A DNA stretch of 64,000 nucleotides. Source: Anaerolineae bacterium. GTDB lineage: Bacteria; Chloroflexota; Anaerolineae; Caldilineales; Caldilineaceae. The stretch is from positions 1 through 64,000 of the forward strand of contig JAUIHI010000002.1 in the NCBI GenBank assembly GCA_030432295.1, written 5' to 3'. Under the pieces are notes generated by a model that saw only the letters and a program-made list of their open reading frames with translations, did no database searches and was not told where the DNA came from. Below are positions 1 to 10,107 of the stretch, piece after piece (within the stretch, counting starts at the first letter, position 1; each line of letters starts with the position of its first letter). A program made the translations under genes and the position numbers.

Positions 1-262
1 CCAAGCCTTTCTGCGTCGTCGGCCTGCCACCAAAACCACCGTCTTCCCGGCGTAAAGATGCTCTGCTATCCGTTTCTATTCTGTTTTTATCCACCATTTC
101 TCTGTCAACATATTTCAGGACTTGACATATTACAACTTGGCGGAACGAGCGAGGCTGTTTCTGACGTAGTGCGTGGTGCGTGTACCAGTTCACGGACAAC
201 GCACTACGCACCACGAAAAGTGCGAGCAAACTTCCGCCCCACTGTACTACGATTCCCCGGAA
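1..262. other. gene-free left edge with a word-repeat hairpin
   Basis: No convincing coding sequence. The reading frames here lack a ribosome-binding site and homology-like motifs. A TTGACA box lies near 122-127 but no matching -10 follows at 16-18 nt. The only structure is the inverted repeat at 165-215, listed separately. Confidence 0.6.
165..215. repeat. iterated-word inverted repeat (CGTAGTG/CGTGGTG)
   Basis: Left arm 165-181 reads CGTAGTG CGTGGTG CGT and right arm 199-215 reads ACG CACTACG CACCACG. The arms pair over 17 nt with two mismatches, because the two 7-nt words occur in swapped order. It lies beyond the 3' end of the convergent MFS gene. No U-tract follows. Confidence 0.7.
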
Positions 263-1504
263 TCAGTCACCCGCCTCTACGACTACAGGCTGCACGAAGT
301 TCTGGGGGTTGCGCTGGCTGTTGCGATAGATGTGCCAGGCCACCAGAACCGACCCCACATAGACCAGCCCGGTCAGGGCAAAGACCCCCCGAAAGCCGAA
401 CCAAACCGCAACCCCGGCACCGATCAGAGGCGCAATCATCCGCCCACCCGCATTCACACTGTTGTCCAGCCCATAGGCCGTGCCTTTGGAACCGGCAGGC
501 GTGCGCAGGTTCATCAGCGCACCGATGGCGGGAACCATTGCCCCCTGCACCAGACCGGTGAGAGCTTGCAGGACGACCAGTTGCCAGGCAGCGGTGACAA
601 AGGGCTGGGGAATGTAGAGCAGCACCCCCAGCACCGCGCCAAAGAGCAGTACACGCGGGTGGCCCAGCCTGTCGCCCAGACGGCCAAACCAGACCGCACT
701 GCCTGAACCCACAATTGCCTTGAAGCCCATCAGCATTCCGGTCACAGTTGCCACGGCTGCAGTCGGCCCCATCAGTTCCAGCACAAAGAGCGCGGCAATG
801 GGCAGGGTGACAGAGCGGGCCACGCTGAAGAGAAAGGTGCTGGAATAGAGGCTGCCCATATCCGGTATGTGGATCAGCTTGCGGTAGCTGCTGAGAAAAC
901 CGGGGCGATCCTTGCGGGCCAGGGGCGTGAAATCCTCCCGCACCCACACAATTACCGCAAAGGCAGCCAGACTGAGCATCATGCCGGTGATCCAGAAGCT
1001 CTCGCGGAAGCCGAAAGCGTCGCCCAGCACGCCGCCGACCAGCGGCCCAACCGCGACCCCGACCCACGTCCCAGTCTGCATCAGCCCCAAAGCTTCGCCG
1101 GATTTCTCCGGCGGGGTGGAGGCAGCCACCAGCGCATTGGAGGCGGCAATCACCCCAGAGACCAGTCCCTGTAGTGTGCGCAGCAGCACCAGTTGCTCCG
1201 CGTTCTGGGCAAACCCCATAGCCCCTACTAAAATCGCGCCGCCCAGGCTGGCTCGGATGAGCATTGGTTTACGCCCGTAGCGGTCAGCGATTGTGCCCCA
1301 GATGGGCGCGGTGAACATCATTGTCACCGCCTGGGAGGAGAATACCAGCCCCGACCAGAACTCGATGGAGCCGACGGTTGAGACGCCCAATTCCTTCACA
1401 TAAAGGGGGAGGAAGGGAAAGACGAGACTGAACCCAGCAGTTGACAGAATCTGCACGGCAAAGAGGATATAGAGATTGCGACGCCACTGGGGAAGTGAGG
1501 ACAT
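263..1504 (-). CDS. MFS transporter (drug/solute efflux type)
   Basis: Predicted 12-TM major facilitator superfamily permease of 413 aa. The loop 2-3 signature is visible as GTIADRYGRKPML, and an equivalent loop (WFGRLGDRLGHPRVLL) opens the second half, as expected for the two 6-TM bundles. The ATG at 1504 is preferred over an upstream TTG at 1546 because AAAGAAA precedes it and the upstream extension is hydrophilic and unlike the family. Substrate cannot be read from sequence; the organisation resembles multidrug/tetracycline-type proton antiporters. It is divergent from ppk1 across about 200 nt. Confidence 0.85.
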   Translation of the reverse strand: MSSLPQWRRNLYILFAVQILSTAGFSLVFPFLPLYVKELGVSTVGSIEFWSGLVFSSQAVTMMFTAPIWGTIADRYGRKPMLIRASLGGAILVGAMGFAQNAEQLVLLRTLQGLVSGVIAASNALVAASTPPEKSGEALGLMQTGTWVGVAVGPLVGGVLGDAFGFRESFWITGMMLSLAAFAVIVWVREDFTPLARKDRPGFLSSYRKLIHIPDMGSLYSSTFLFSVARSVTLPIAALFVLELMGPTAAVATVTGMLMGFKAIVGSGSAVWFGRLGDRLGHPRVLLFGAVLGVLLYIPQPFVTAAWQLVVLQALTGLVQGAMVPAIGALMNLRTPAGSKGTAYGLDNSVNAGGRMIAPLIGAGVAVWFGFRGVFALTGLVYVGSVLVAWHIYRNSQRNPQNFVQPVVVEAGD

Positions 1505-1706
1505 AGGGTTGTTTCTTTGAAAAATTCGGCTCTTGGGAAAGATCAAAGCCCATTGCTAAACCGATAAAGTAATCTATTGGCAGCCAGTGTAGCACAAACA
1601 AAATCATCCGACAAACCCGCAAAAAGTGCTAACTTTCCAACAGCGGCCTTTTCGGGTAGACTTGCCTATAGTGCATAAACTCATACTACGCTAAGGGATG
1701 TAATTG
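1505..1706. promoter_or_regulatory. divergent intergenic region between MFS gene and ppk1
   Basis: This 200-nt gap must hold promoters for both divergent genes. A weak candidate for ppk1 is TTGCCT (1662-1667) with TACTAC (1684-1689) at 16 nt. No Pho-box-like direct repeat was recognised. Confidence 0.3.
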
Positions 1707-3953
1707 ATGGCCTCCTATTCCTACCACTTTGACGAACCAGATATTGCGATTGTGATCGGAGACGATCCAGTAGATACGCCCGTTGCGCTGGACCCGGAGG
1801 ATTCTGAATATATTTTCATGCCCCCGGTTGTGACCGGCGAGCCGTCGATCCCAGTTGCAGAGGTCTCGTTGGACGATCTGGCTTCGTCCCCGCTGATCTA
1901 CAACCGGGAGCTTGTCTGGCTGGACTTCAACTGGCGGGTGCTGGCCGAAGCCCTGGACGAGCGCAACCCAATCCTGGAGCGTCTGCGCTTTCTGGCAATT
2001 ACGGCCAGCAATCTGGACGAGTTCTTCCGCAAACGGGTGGGTGGCCTGAAACGGCAGCAGGCCGCGGGGGTCGCCAATCTGAACCTGATGGGCTGGACAC
2101 CCGACTATCAGATTCGGTTGATCGCCCAGGCTGTACACCAGATGCTGGAATGCCAGAGCAATTCGTTACTCAACGATGTGTTGCCTGCGCTGGAAGCCGA
2201 AGGTATGCAACTGGTCGATTACGCAGAGCTGAGTGAGGACGAGCGCGGCCAATTGGGCAGCTTCTTTCATCGGGAAATCTACCCCATTCTGACCCCCCTG
2301 GCGGTTGATCCCGGCCACCCCTTCCCATTCATCAGCAACCTGAGTCTGAATCTGGCCGTGGAACTGCGGGACCCGGTGACGGAGGAGACCCGTTTTGCCC
2401 GGGTGAAAATCCCGCCCAACCGGGCACGCTGGGTGACTGTGGAGAATTCCCTGCGCTTTGTTCCCCTGGAACAGGTGGTGATCCACAATCTGGCCGCGCT
2501 CTTTGATGGAATGCAGATTGTGGCAGCCCACCCCTTCCGGGTGACACGCAACGCGGACATTGCCCGCAACGAGGAAGAAGCGGAAGACCTGCTCAATATG
2601 ATCAGCGAAGAGCTGCGGGAACGCCGCTTTGCGCCGATTGTGCGGGTAGAGGTGACAGACCAGATGCCCCAACACGTGCGGGACCTGCTCTTGCAGGAGA
2701 TGGGGCTGCAACAGATGGATATGTACACGACCCGTGGCCCCCTGGGCCTGGCCGATCTCTTCCCCCTGGCCGATGTGAATCTGCCCCACCTGAAGTTCGA
2801 GCCGTGGGTCCCCCAAACCCACACGGCCATGGCTGGGCTGAGCCGCAAGTCCCGGCCCGCGGATATCTTCGCCATCATTCGCAAAGGGGATGTGCTGGTC
2901 CACCACCCCTATCACAGCTTTGCCACCAGCACCCAGCTTTTTGTGGAGGCCGCGGCCCGGGACCCCCAGGTGCTCGCCATCAAACAGACTCTCTACCGCA
3001 CCAGCGCGGATTCGCCGGTGGTCAAGGCGTTGATTCAGGCCGCCGAGCGGGGCAAGCAGGTGGCTGTGCTGGTGGAGCTAAAGGCCCGTTTCGACGAGGA
3101 ACGCAACATCGAATGGGCGCGCACATTGGAGGATTCGGGTGTGCATGTGGCCTACGGACTGGTGGGATTGAAGACCCACACCAAAACGACGCTGGTGGTG
3201 CGAGAGGAAGAGAACGAACTGCGGGCCTATGCCCACATCGGCACAGGCAACTACAATCCCAAGACGGCTACGCTCTATTCGGACTTTGGCTTCTTCACCT
3301 GTCGCCCGGAGATCGGCGCGGACCTGATGGACCTCTTCAATTTCCTGACTGGCTACAGCCGTCAGCAGCATTTCCGCAAGCTGCTGGTGGCTCCGGTCAA
3401 TATGCGCCAGCACTTCCTGGAGATGATCGAGACGGAGATCGCGGTGGCGCTGAACGGGGGGCACGCGCGCATCATCGCAAAGATGAATGCGCTGGATGAT
3501 TCGCCGATCGTTGCCAAATTGTATGAGGCCAGCCAGGCCGGCGTGCAGATTCAACTGATCATTCGGGGCAACTGTCGCCTGCGACCCGGTCTGCCGGGGA
3601 TCAGCGAGAACATTCAGGTCGTCAGTGTGATTGGACGATTCCTGGAACACCACCGCATCTTCTATTTTGAGAACAATGGGGATCCCCGCTACTTCTTGGG
3701 CAGTGCGGATTGGATGACCCGCAACCTCTCGGATCGGGTGGAAGCGATTGTGCCGATTGAAGAGCCGCTCTTGCAGCAGCAGCTACAAATAGCACTGGAC
3801 ACCTGTCTGCAAGACCAGCGCCAGGGGTGGGAGATGTTGCCCGATGGCCGCTATCGGCGGCGACGCTGGGTGGACGAGTCCGAAGGGGTGGCCGCGCTGG
3901 GCACACACCAGACGTTGATGGCGTTGACCCTATCGGGCAGCAGTTCAGCCTAA
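1707..3953 (+). CDS. ppk: polyphosphate kinase (PPK1)
   Basis: Reversibly transfers the gamma-phosphate of ATP to polyphosphate; a membrane-associated enzyme. It is 748 aa. The N-domain signature ([14 protein letters not shown], then [15 protein letters not shown]) starts near residue 66. The two phospholipase-D-like C-domains carry the catalytic histidines in KTHTKTTL (about H491, autophosphorylated) and EHHRIFYF (about H649). Conserved RFDEERNI and [10 protein letters not shown] motifs are intact. The ATG at 1707 has AAGGGA 8 nt upstream; a TTG directly before it is unlikely. About 60 acidic residues precede the usual N-terminus, an atypical extension. It converges on mdh across a strong hairpin. 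Confidence 0.96.
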   Translation: MASYSYHFDEPDIAIVIGDDPVDTPVALDPEDSEYIFMPPVVTGEPSIPVAEVSLDDLASSPLIYNRELVWLDFNWRVLAEALDERNPILERLRFLAITASNLDEFFRKRVGGLKRQQAAGVANLNLMGWTPDYQIRLIAQAVHQMLECQSNSLLNDVLPALEAEGMQLVDYAELSEDERGQLGSFFHREIYPILTPLAVDPGHPFPFISNLSLNLAVELRDPVTEETRFARVKIPPNRARWVTVENSLRFVPLEQVVIHNLAALFDGMQIVAAHPFRVTRNADIARNEEEAEDLLNMISEELRERRFAPIVRVEVTDQMPQHVRDLLLQEMGLQQMDMYTTRGPLGLADLFPLADVNLPHLKFEPWVPQTHTAMAGLSRKSRPADIFAIIRKGDVLVHHPYHSFATSTQLFVEAAARDPQVLAIKQTLYRTSADSPVVKALIQAAERGKQVAVLVELKARFDEERNIEWARTLEDSGVHVAYGLVGLKTHTKTTLVVREEENELRAYAHIGTGNYNPKTATLYSDFGFFTCRPEIGADLMDLFNFLTGYSRQQHFRKLLVAPVNMRQHFLEMIETEIAVALNGGHARIIAKMNALDDSPIVAKLYEASQAGVQIQLIIRGNCRLRPGLPGISENIQVVSVIGRFLEHHRIFYFENNGDPRYFLGSADWMTRNLSDRVEAIVPIEEPLLQQQLQIALDTCLQDQRQGWEMLPDGRYRRRRWVDESEGVAALGTHQTLMALTLSGSSSA

Positions 3954-3956
3954 ACA

Positions 3957-4000
3957 AAAAGTGAAGAGTCACCAGTGGGCACTGGTGACTCTTCACTTTT
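3957..4000. terminator. bidirectional hairpin between ppk and mdh
   Basis: Perfect 21-bp inverted repeat (3957-3977 and 3980-4000) with a 2-nt centre. It is flanked by A-rich sequence on the left and TTTT on the right, so it can act as an intrinsic terminator for both convergent genes. The stem is built of 7-nt words (GTGAAGA GTCACCA GTGGGCA). Confidence 0.85.
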
Positions 4001-4028
4001 CACTGCTTGCTATTTACCATCTCTTTGC

Positions 4029-5009
4029 TCAGAGAACATCTTCCACAGCCGAGCGCTCTTCCAGCAGCTCTGCGCCAGTGGCCTGAATCTTGGCCTGATC
4101 GAAGTCGCTCAGTTCCAACCCCTGCACGACCCGATAGACCCCATTTTCCACAGTCACCGGATAACTGAAGATCGTCCCCGCAGGCGAGCCGTAGTCGCCG
4201 GTGCTGGGAATACCCATACTAATCCAGTTGCCAGGCGCCGTTCCGTTGTACCAGGTCTGGACGTGGTTGATGGCTGCATTGGCCGCGCTGGCCGCGCTGC
4301 TGGAACCCCGGGCCGCGATGACAGCCGCGCCCCGCTTCTGCACGGTGGGAATAAAAGTATCTTTGATCCAGGCGTCGTCGTTGATCACCTCGGCCGCGGG
4401 CTGGCCGTCGATGCGGGCGTGATAGGCGTCGGGATATTGGGTAGCGCTGTGGTTGCCCCAAATGGTTACATTCGTCACAGCCGAGACGGGACGGCCACTC
4501 TTCTGGGCCAGTTGGCTGGCGGCCCGGTTGTGGTCCAGCCGGGTCATGGCGGTGAAGCGATCGTTGGGCACATCCGGCGCGTTGCTCATAGCAATCAGGC
4601 AGTTGGTGTTGGCGGGATTGCCCACCACCACTACCCGTACGTCGTCGGCCGCGTTGTCGTTGATGGCCTTGCCCTGGCCCACAAAGATTTTGCCGTTGGC
4701 GCTGAGCAGGTCCTTGCGCTCCATGCCCGGCCCCCGGGGGCGTGCGCCCACCAGCATCGCCCAACTTACGCCGTCGAAGGCTTTGTTGGCGTCGTCGGTG
4801 GCGACGACATTGTGGAGCAGAGGAAAGGCGCAGTCGTCCAGTTCCATCACAACCCCTTCCAACGCGGCCAGGGCTGGGGTGATTTCCAACAGATGGAGAC
4901 TGACGGGCTGGTCGGGTCCAAAAAGATCGCCGTTGGCGATGCGGTAGAGAAGGGCGTAGCCGATGTTCCCGGCAGCCCCGGTGACAGCAACTCGAATTGG
5001 GGAAGTCAT
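4029..5009 (-). CDS. mdh: malate dehydrogenase
   Basis: NAD(P)-dependent oxidation of malate to oxaloacetate, in the cytosolic TCA cycle. It is 326 aa, of the long (about 327-aa, Thermus/cytosolic-like) MDH type. The dinucleotide fold opens at residues 11-18 (GAAGNIGY). The mobile loop carries the substrate arginines ([15 protein letters not shown]), followed by [16 protein letters not shown] and the catalytic-histidine motif [13 protein letters not shown]. The ATG at 5009 has GGGAG about 7 nt upstream; the open frame further upstream is non-homologous and rejected. It is transcribed away from the FG-GAP gene and converges on ppk. Confidence 0.95.
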   Translation of the reverse strand: MTSPIRVAVTGAAGNIGYALLYRIANGDLFGPDQPVSLHLLEITPALAALEGVVMELDDCAFPLLHNVVATDDANKAFDGVSWAMLVGARPRGPGMERKDLLSANGKIFVGQGKAINDNAADDVRVVVVGNPANTNCLIAMSNAPDVPNDRFTAMTRLDHNRAASQLAQKSGRPVSAVTNVTIWGNHSATQYPDAYHARIDGQPAAEVINDDAWIKDTFIPTVQKRGAAVIAARGSSSAASAANAAINHVQTWYNGTAPGNWISMGIPSTGDYGSPAGTIFSYPVTVENGVYRVVQGLELSDFDQAKIQATGAELLEERSAVEDVL

Positions 5010-5304
5010 TGTTTGTTCTCCCTGATGACTATAGATCAAAAAACGTCTGATATGGAACAAGATTTGCACTGATTCCGTTCTTCTCAGGATACAGCGATTT
5101 GCCAGAAAGGTCAACGTTTTTGGGTAGGCTGCGAAACATCTGATTCGGTCTGGCTGGGGGGCTGTGCTACAATTTCTTTTGTGCGTTCCAAATTTTCCTC
5201 TGGTAATCAGCCTTTGTGCCCTTGCGGGGTGCAATGCTCTCCAGCCAAAAATGCAGCGAAAATTAACGAAGTGATCGTCTATAATTGCCCAAGGAGAAGA
5301 ACCA
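5010..5304. promoter_or_regulatory. divergent intergenic region between mdh and the FG-GAP gene
   Basis: No gene seen. A -10-like TATAAT lies at 5280-5285, just before the ribosome-binding site of the + strand gene, but no convincing -35 is placed 17 nt upstream. The gap lacks the iterated-word palindromes found in most other gaps. Confidence 0.3.
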
Positions 5305-7389
5305 ATGCAGCGAGCTTTTATTTCAAGAATTGTCGGGGTTGTGGTGCTGTTGTCGATGCTGCTGCCTGGCCGAGTCGGTCCGGTGGCCCAAGCAGCCTCC
5401 GATGCAACGGCTGACGACGAGATTATTTATATCGATTCGGGCAATTATATCCGAGTCATTGACCCCAATGTGGGAGAAGGAACCCAGCAGATTCAGTGGT
5501 CCAGCCCGGACAATGGCTGGTATGACTTTGCTGCGGGGGATTTCAACAATGACGGCGACAAGGAGATTGTCGCCATTGGCGGTGGCAAGTTGACTGTCTT
5601 TGACCCGGTGGTGCAGGATGGCGCAATCACGCCGGACGGGGAGTACAATTTGGTTCCCTGGGTGCGCTTGCACGAACGAGCGCTTGGTGGCGCGGATATT
5701 GTGGGCGCTGGCAATCTGGACCAGAACGCACCCGGCGACGAAATTGTGGTGGGATATAACGTCAACGAAGCCAATGGCACCAAATACCGTGTGGATGTAC
5801 TAAAAACGGGCGATGGGGGCCGCACCTGGACAACCCATATCAGCCAGGGCTTTGGCGCCAAATGGACCTACATTAAGGTAGGCAATATCGACAATCAAGG
5901 CTCGGACGACCTTTTGATGGCCCGCACCACAGCCGGAGACAGCCTGGTAGTAACCCATCAGGTGGACAATAATTTTGCCCCCATCTTTAGCAGGGCAGAT
6001 AGCACACTCTTCACCCAGCGCGACGGCGCGATCGGCCAGGTCTACGCAGGGGGTACAGGCGAAGTTGTACTGTTGCGCACCTATAATGGAACCGACCAGG
6101 CACCCACGCTATTCCTCTATCGATTTGTGAATGGACACTGGCCTTCAATCGACGATCCCAATAATGAGATCGAGAATGAAACCAATTTCCCACATCCATT
6201 CGACATTGTAACCGGAGATGTAAACGGCAATGGGGATGACGAGATCATCTGGCTGCGGGAGGCGCCTGCTGGCGACGGCACGACCTTGCGCCTGGTGATG
6301 GTCAATCGGGGCACAGACACGTCGTTGCCAGGCTTCGTTAGCCCGATGGACGCAGACAATGGCTACCGCGTCTTGGCAATGGGTGATCCAGATGGGGATG
6401 GACGCGAGGAGTTGGCGGCCATGCGCAACAACCGCATCCGCTATTTCTATGCCGTGGAGACCGGGAATACGGCGCTGTTTACAGATTTTGACGGCATCCT
6501 CACAAACAGCCGCAGTTTGCAAATGGCGAATCTGGACGGAACCGGCTACACAGCGGGTGCTCGCTTTAGCGCATCGCCCACAAGCATCTCGGCCAGCCTG
6601 GAAGCCGGAACCGTAAAGATACAGAATTTGAGCATCCAGCTTAGCAACGTGGGCAGCGGCGGAAATCTCCCTATCACAGTAAGCAAAGAAGGCAGTTCAA
6701 GCTGGTTTAACTTCTCCGTGGGGAGCAGCACAACGCCGGCCAGCATCTTCATCACCCAATTTGACGCATCTGCCCTGGCACCGGGAACCTATCGGGACCG
6801 ACTGGTGGTGACATCGTCCAATGGCAATGTCCTCAACCAGCCCTTCTACATTCCGATCGAAATGATCGTAACCCAAGCCAGTTTTGCACTGAACCCAACT
6901 TCTTTTGCAGTGGTTACCACCAAAACGGAGCCAATGACAAAAACCCAGGATATCGCGGTGAGCGGGTTGCCAGGGCTAACCTTCACAGCGGCCATCTTAA
7001 GTCTGCCGGAATATACAGCCGCATCTGCAGCGCTGGGCGCGCAGCCCACCCATGCCCATTTTGGCGAGTCTGGTAATCTGGTGTTGGTCAATGGCAGCGA
7101 GAAGTACACCACCTCCTTGACCCGCTCTGCCCAGGAAAGCCGGGCTGCCGCGGCCAACGACTGGCCTTCCGGAATCCCTGGGGTCACAGCCTATTCGGCG
7201 GGGGCAATCGTCCCCGGCACGATTACTGTAGCGGTCTCGTCCGCGCAGATGACCGCAGATGGGGCCACGGGTGTGCTGCTTGTCCTGGCGGACGAGCGAG
7301 CAGGGGACTTTCCTGACAATCTCAAGCGTTCCGAATTTGTGGCAATTCGCACAGACACACCGGTCTTCCTGCCAGTGGTCGCCCGCTAG
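5305..7389 (+). CDS. secreted FG-GAP/VCBS beta-propeller protein
   Basis: It is 694 aa, with an ATG preceded by AAGGAGAA. Residues 1-31 form a Sec signal peptide ending around AQA-AS. Residues 40-415 hold at least five FG-GAP/VCBS-type repeats with calcium-loop signatures ([44 protein letters not shown]). Two immunoglobulin/BACON-like modules follow (about 420-520 and 525-600). The protein ends in VFLPVVAR, a short hydrophobic-plus-arginine tail that may be a retention or sorting signal. No catalytic motif is visible, so a surface binding or adhesion role is likely but unproven. Confidence 0.8.
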   Translation: MQRAFISRIVGVVVLLSMLLPGRVGPVAQAASDATADDEIIYIDSGNYIRVIDPNVGEGTQQIQWSSPDNGWYDFAAGDFNNDGDKEIVAIGGGKLTVFDPVVQDGAITPDGEYNLVPWVRLHERALGGADIVGAGNLDQNAPGDEIVVGYNVNEANGTKYRVDVLKTGDGGRTWTTHISQGFGAKWTYIKVGNIDNQGSDDLLMARTTAGDSLVVTHQVDNNFAPIFSRADSTLFTQRDGAIGQVYAGGTGEVVLLRTYNGTDQAPTLFLYRFVNGHWPSIDDPNNEIENETNFPHPFDIVTGDVNGNGDDEIIWLREAPAGDGTTLRLVMVNRGTDTSLPGFVSPMDADNGYRVLAMGDPDGDGREELAAMRNNRIRYFYAVETGNTALFTDFDGILTNSRSLQMANLDGTGYTAGARFSASPTSISASLEAGTVKIQNLSIQLSNVGSGGNLPITVSKEGSSSWFNFSVGSSTTPASIFITQFDASALAPGTYRDRLVVTSSNGNVLNQPFYIPIEMIVTQASFALNPTSFAVVTTKTEPMTKTQDIAVSGLPGLTFTAAILSLPEYTAASAALGAQPTHAHFGESGNLVLVNGSEKYTTSLTRSAQESRAAAANDWPSGIPGVTAYSAGAIVPGTITVAVSSAQMTADGATGVLLVLADERAGDFPDNLKRSEFVAIRTDTPVFLPVVAR

Positions 7390-7426
7390 ACAAAGTTGGA
7401 CACCGATAGCATTTCACAATCGTGAG

Positions 7427-7484
7427 CGGTGACCAGTAAACAGTGACCAGCGCTCGATGCCCGGTCACTGTTTACTGGTCACCG
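7427..7484. repeat. perfect inverted repeat of GTGACCA/GTAAACA words
   Basis: 22-bp perfect arms at 7427-7448 and 7463-7484 with a 14-nt loop. The left arm reads GTGACCA GTAAACA GTGACC, a 7-nt period. It sits 37 nt after the FG-GAP stop codon and could end transcription, though no U-tract follows. Confidence 0.8.
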
Positions 7485-7531
7485 TCTATACACACCACTA
7501 CGACACACAACAAACACCTGCGCTCAGGTGA

Positions 7532-7670
7532 AATTGCACCCATCGCACGGGGTGTCCGTTCCTGCGAAAGCCCCTTTCAGGGGGCGTAGCTCGGTAGCCC
7601 GGTGTCTTTAGCACTGGGCGGCACGAACGATTCCATTTCGCCCCAAATCTGAATTGCACCCATCGCACGG
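7532..7670 (-). repeat. dispersed double-hairpin element, copy 1
   Basis: A 19-bp direct repeat, AATTGCACCCATCGCACGG, occurs at 7532-7550 and 7652-7670. Between them lie two hairpins: GCCCC/GGGGC (7570-7585) and CCCGGTG/CACTGGG (7598-7618, one G-T pair). Read on the minus strand, the block TGCAATTCAGATTTG...GTGCTAAAGACACCGGGCT matches the element at 28138-28227. Likely a small non-autonomous mobile or structured repeat; short frames across it are spurious. Confidence 0.75.
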
Positions 7671-7677
7671 CAATTCT

Positions 7678-7707
7678 TTGATTTGCAATGGCGAGAAATG
7701 GTATACT
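7678..7707 (+). promoter_or_regulatory. probable promoter of the phosphatidyltransferase gene
   Basis: TTGATT (7678-7683) and TATACT (7702-7707) are separated by 18 nt, about 50 nt upstream of the start codon. It directly abuts the dispersed repeat at 7532-7670. Confidence 0.5.
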
Positions 7708-7758
7708 GGATTTCGCCAACTATCACCTGCCCAGAACCCTGAGAAAGGGACCCTGCTG

Positions 7759-8367
7759 ATGATGTCCAAATACATTCGGCCCTACGTTCTCGATCCGATG
7801 GCCCGACTGGCCCACTGGCTGCATCAGCGGGGTGTAACACCCAACGCGGTTACATTGACCGGGTTTGCCCTCACACTGGTCTCCACACTGATGCTGGCCA
7901 GGGGCATCCTCTTTTGGGGTGGGCTTGTTCTATGGGCCGCTTCAATGTTCGATATGCTGGACGGCGCGCTCGCTCGCTATTCCAATCAGGTCAGCAAGTT
8001 CGGCGCGTTTCTGGACAGCACCCTGGACCGCTACTCGGAGAGTATCACTTTTCTGGGGCTTGCCTTCTACTTTGCCTATGTGCCCGGCAGTCAGACAGAG
8101 CTGCTGTTGATCTTTCTGACACTCATCGGTTCGTGGATGGTGAGCTACACCCGGGCCAGGGCCGAAGGACTGGGGATCGAGTGCAAAGTCGGCATCTTGC
8201 AGCGCCCGGAGCGGCTGACAATTCTGATCGCCGGGTTGCTTCTGGGGCTGGTTTTGCCCGCGCTCTGGATTCTGGCCATCTTCACGAATGTGACTTCCTT
8301 CCAGCGCATCTACGAAGTCTATACCCAAGTGGGCCGCTTGCCGGGCAAACAGTCCGTAGGGGATTGA
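7759..8367 (+). CDS. CDP-alcohol phosphatidyltransferase family protein
   Basis: Integral membrane enzyme (202 aa, about six TM segments) that transfers a phosphatidyl group from a CDP-lipid to an alcohol. The full family signature D65-x2-D68-G69-x2-A72-R73-x8-G82-x3-D86-x3-D90 is present and intact, giving the two-metal site. Acceptor specificity (glycerol phosphate, inositol phosphate or other) cannot be decided. GAAAGGGA lies 9 nt before the first of two adjacent ATG codons. Its stop codon overlaps a tiny basic reading frame (TGATG), and ffh follows 180 nt later. Confidence 0.9.
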   Translation: MMSKYIRPYVLDPMARLAHWLHQRGVTPNAVTLTGFALTLVSTLMLARGILFWGGLVLWAASMFDMLDGALARYSNQVSKFGAFLDSTLDRYSESITFLGLAFYFAYVPGSQTELLLIFLTLIGSWMVSYTRARAEGLGIECKVGILQRPERLTILIAGLLLGLVLPALWILAIFTNVTSFQRIYEVYTQVGRLPGKQSVGD

Positions 8368-8429
8368 TGGGGCTAAAATCCCGACAAAAGAAAAAGTTCC
8401 GTCAACGCCACCGGGGCTTCCACATTTGA
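8367..8429 (+). CDS. possible 20-aa basic micropeptide
   Basis: A 20-codon frame starts in the TGATG overlap with the preceding stop codon, an arrangement favouring translational re-initiation. The peptide MGLKSRQKKKFRQRHRGFHI has 10 Lys/Arg/His residues in its first 16. No homology can be claimed and it may be chance; the overlap and strong basic bias are the only support. Confidence 0.25.
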   Translation: MGLKSRQKKKFRQRHRGFHI

Positions 8430-8546
8430 CCCAATGCCGGTTGTCGAGTAGAATTGAGCTTCGGTGTGGACGCGGAAAGTGCGCGCCTGTGTACCGAATT
8501 GCCCGACTATTTTTCCATCTTGCCCAACCGTTCAGGACGCCAGTTC

Positions 8547-9938
8547 GTGTTTGAAAGTCTGTCCGATAAACTCCAAGCCGTTTTTTCACAGCTCGCCTCC
8601 CACGGAAAACTCTCTGAGGCCGATGTCAACGCGGCCCTGCGCGAGGTGCGCCTGGCCCTGTTGGAAGCCGATGTAAACTTCAAAGTCGTCAAAGATTTTG
8701 TCGGGCGCATCAAAGAGCGAGCCATCGGCGTCGAGGTGATGGACAGCCTGACCCCGGCTCAGCAGGTGGTCAAAATCGTCAACGACGAACTGATCAATCT
8801 GCTCGGCAAGCCAGCCCCTCTCAATCTTTCCGGCCAGCCGCCCACAGTGATTATGCTGGTGGGCTTGCAGGGCGCAGGCAAGACGACAATGGCTGGCAAG
8901 CTGGCCCTGCGCCTGCGCAAACAGGGACAGCGCCCCCTGCTGGTGGCGGCTGATGTCTACCGACCCGCTGCGATCCAGCAGTTGGAAATTCTGGGCAAGC
9001 AGATCGATATACCCGTATATAGCGAAGGGACCGACGTTTCGCCGGCCACCATCGCCCGCAACGCGATTCGCGTGGCCAAAGAGAAGGCCCACACCGTCGT
9101 CATTCTGGACACAGCAGGCCGTCTACAGATCGACGACGCAATGATGCAGGAGTTGGAACAGGTGCGGCTGGTTGCGCGCCCCGCCGATATTCTGCTGGTG
9201 GTGGACGCCATGACCGGCCAGGAGGCCGTACATGTGGCCGAGGGCTTCCACGCCCGGGTCCCCACCACGGGCCTGATTATGACAAAGATCGACGGAGATG
9301 CGCGCGGCGGTGCTGCGCTCAGCATCCGTGAAGTGACCGGTGTGCCCATCAAGTTTTTGGGCACCAGTGAAAAGCTGGATGGTCTGGAACCCTTCCAACC
9401 AGACCGGATGGCCAGCCGCATTTTGGGCATGGGGGACATCCTCACCCTCATCGAACGTGCCCAGGAAAATATCACCGAAGAAGACGCAGCCGCGATGGAA
9501 GAACGCCTCGCCAGCGGTCAGTTCGACTTCGAGGATTTCCTGGACCAGCTTCGCCAGCTCAAGCGGCTCGGTTCGATCACCGATCTCCTGAAGATGATCC
9601 CTGGGATGAATCAGATGGCAAAAGATGTGGACCCCCAGGAGGCCACCAAAAACCTCAAGATGGTGGAAGCGATCATCAGCAGTATGACTGTCCACGAACG
9701 CCAGAACCCCCACGTGCTCAACGGCAGCCGCCGACGGCGGATCGCCACAGGCAGTGGCACAACTGTCAACGACGTCAATCAGCTTGTCAAGCAGTTCAAA
9801 GACATGCAAAAAATGATGAAACAGATGGGCGTGATGGGTGGCAACCGCAAGAAAAAGCGGGGGCGCAAAGGCGGTCGCCGTGAAGGTGCAGGAATGTTTG
9901 GCGGCGGCAATCTGATGGATATGTTTGGTGGACGGTAA
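8547..9938 (+). CDS. ffh: signal recognition particle protein Ffh (SRP54)
   Basis: GTPase of the signal recognition particle; binds 4.5S RNA and signal sequences and docks with FtsY at the membrane. The GTG at 8547 is chosen because FESLSDKLQ is the usual N-terminus and AGGA lies 9 nt upstream; an upstream in-frame extension is non-homologous. It is 463 aa. N-domain helices are followed by the G domain (P-loop GLQGAGKTTMAGKLA near 105, DTAGRLQ, TKIDGDARGG), then a methionine-rich M domain from about 295 with MIPGMNQMAK. The tail is basic and Gly/Met-rich (KKKRGRKGGRR). rpsP follows. Confidence 0.97.
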   Translation: MFESLSDKLQAVFSQLASHGKLSEADVNAALREVRLALLEADVNFKVVKDFVGRIKERAIGVEVMDSLTPAQQVVKIVNDELINLLGKPAPLNLSGQPPTVIMLVGLQGAGKTTMAGKLALRLRKQGQRPLLVAADVYRPAAIQQLEILGKQIDIPVYSEGTDVSPATIARNAIRVAKEKAHTVVILDTAGRLQIDDAMMQELEQVRLVARPADILLVVDAMTGQEAVHVAEGFHARVPTTGLIMTKIDGDARGGAALSIREVTGVPIKFLGTSEKLDGLEPFQPDRMASRILGMGDILTLIERAQENITEEDAAAMEERLASGQFDFEDFLDQLRQLKRLGSITDLLKMIPGMNQMAKDVDPQEATKNLKMVEAIISSMTVHERQNPHVLNGSRRRRIATGSGTTVNDVNQLVKQFKDMQKMMKQMGVMGGNRKKKRGRKGGRREGAGMFGGGNLMDMFGGR

Positions 9939-9956
9939 CTGATAACAACGAAAAGC

Positions 9957-10035
9957 GGACGCTGATGACGCAGAAACAATTGATTTACACAGATTTCATC
10001 AGCGCCAATCAGCTTTTTCAGCGTCATCAGCGTCC
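9957..10035. repeat. inverted repeat of GGACGCTGATGACGC family
   Basis: 15-bp perfect arms GGACGCTGATGACGC (9957-9971) and GCGTCATCAGCGTCC (10021-10035) enclose 49 nt of related degenerate words (ACAGATTTC, CATCAGCGCC). Relatives occur at 10452-10513, 52727-52811 and 62519-62590. Confidence 0.75.
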
Positions 10036-10107
10036 TATTCTCACAGCAAACAAACTGAGACCGGCCTTCTTTGCCGGGACAATTGATTCACAAGGAGTAT
10101 AGCAACA

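Noticed and set aside
7498-7840. Short minus-strand frames with VLKTPGYRAT-type translation, also at 28105-28497
   Set aside because: They are translations of the dispersed double-hairpin repeat, the same peptide appearing wherever the repeat lies; not genes.
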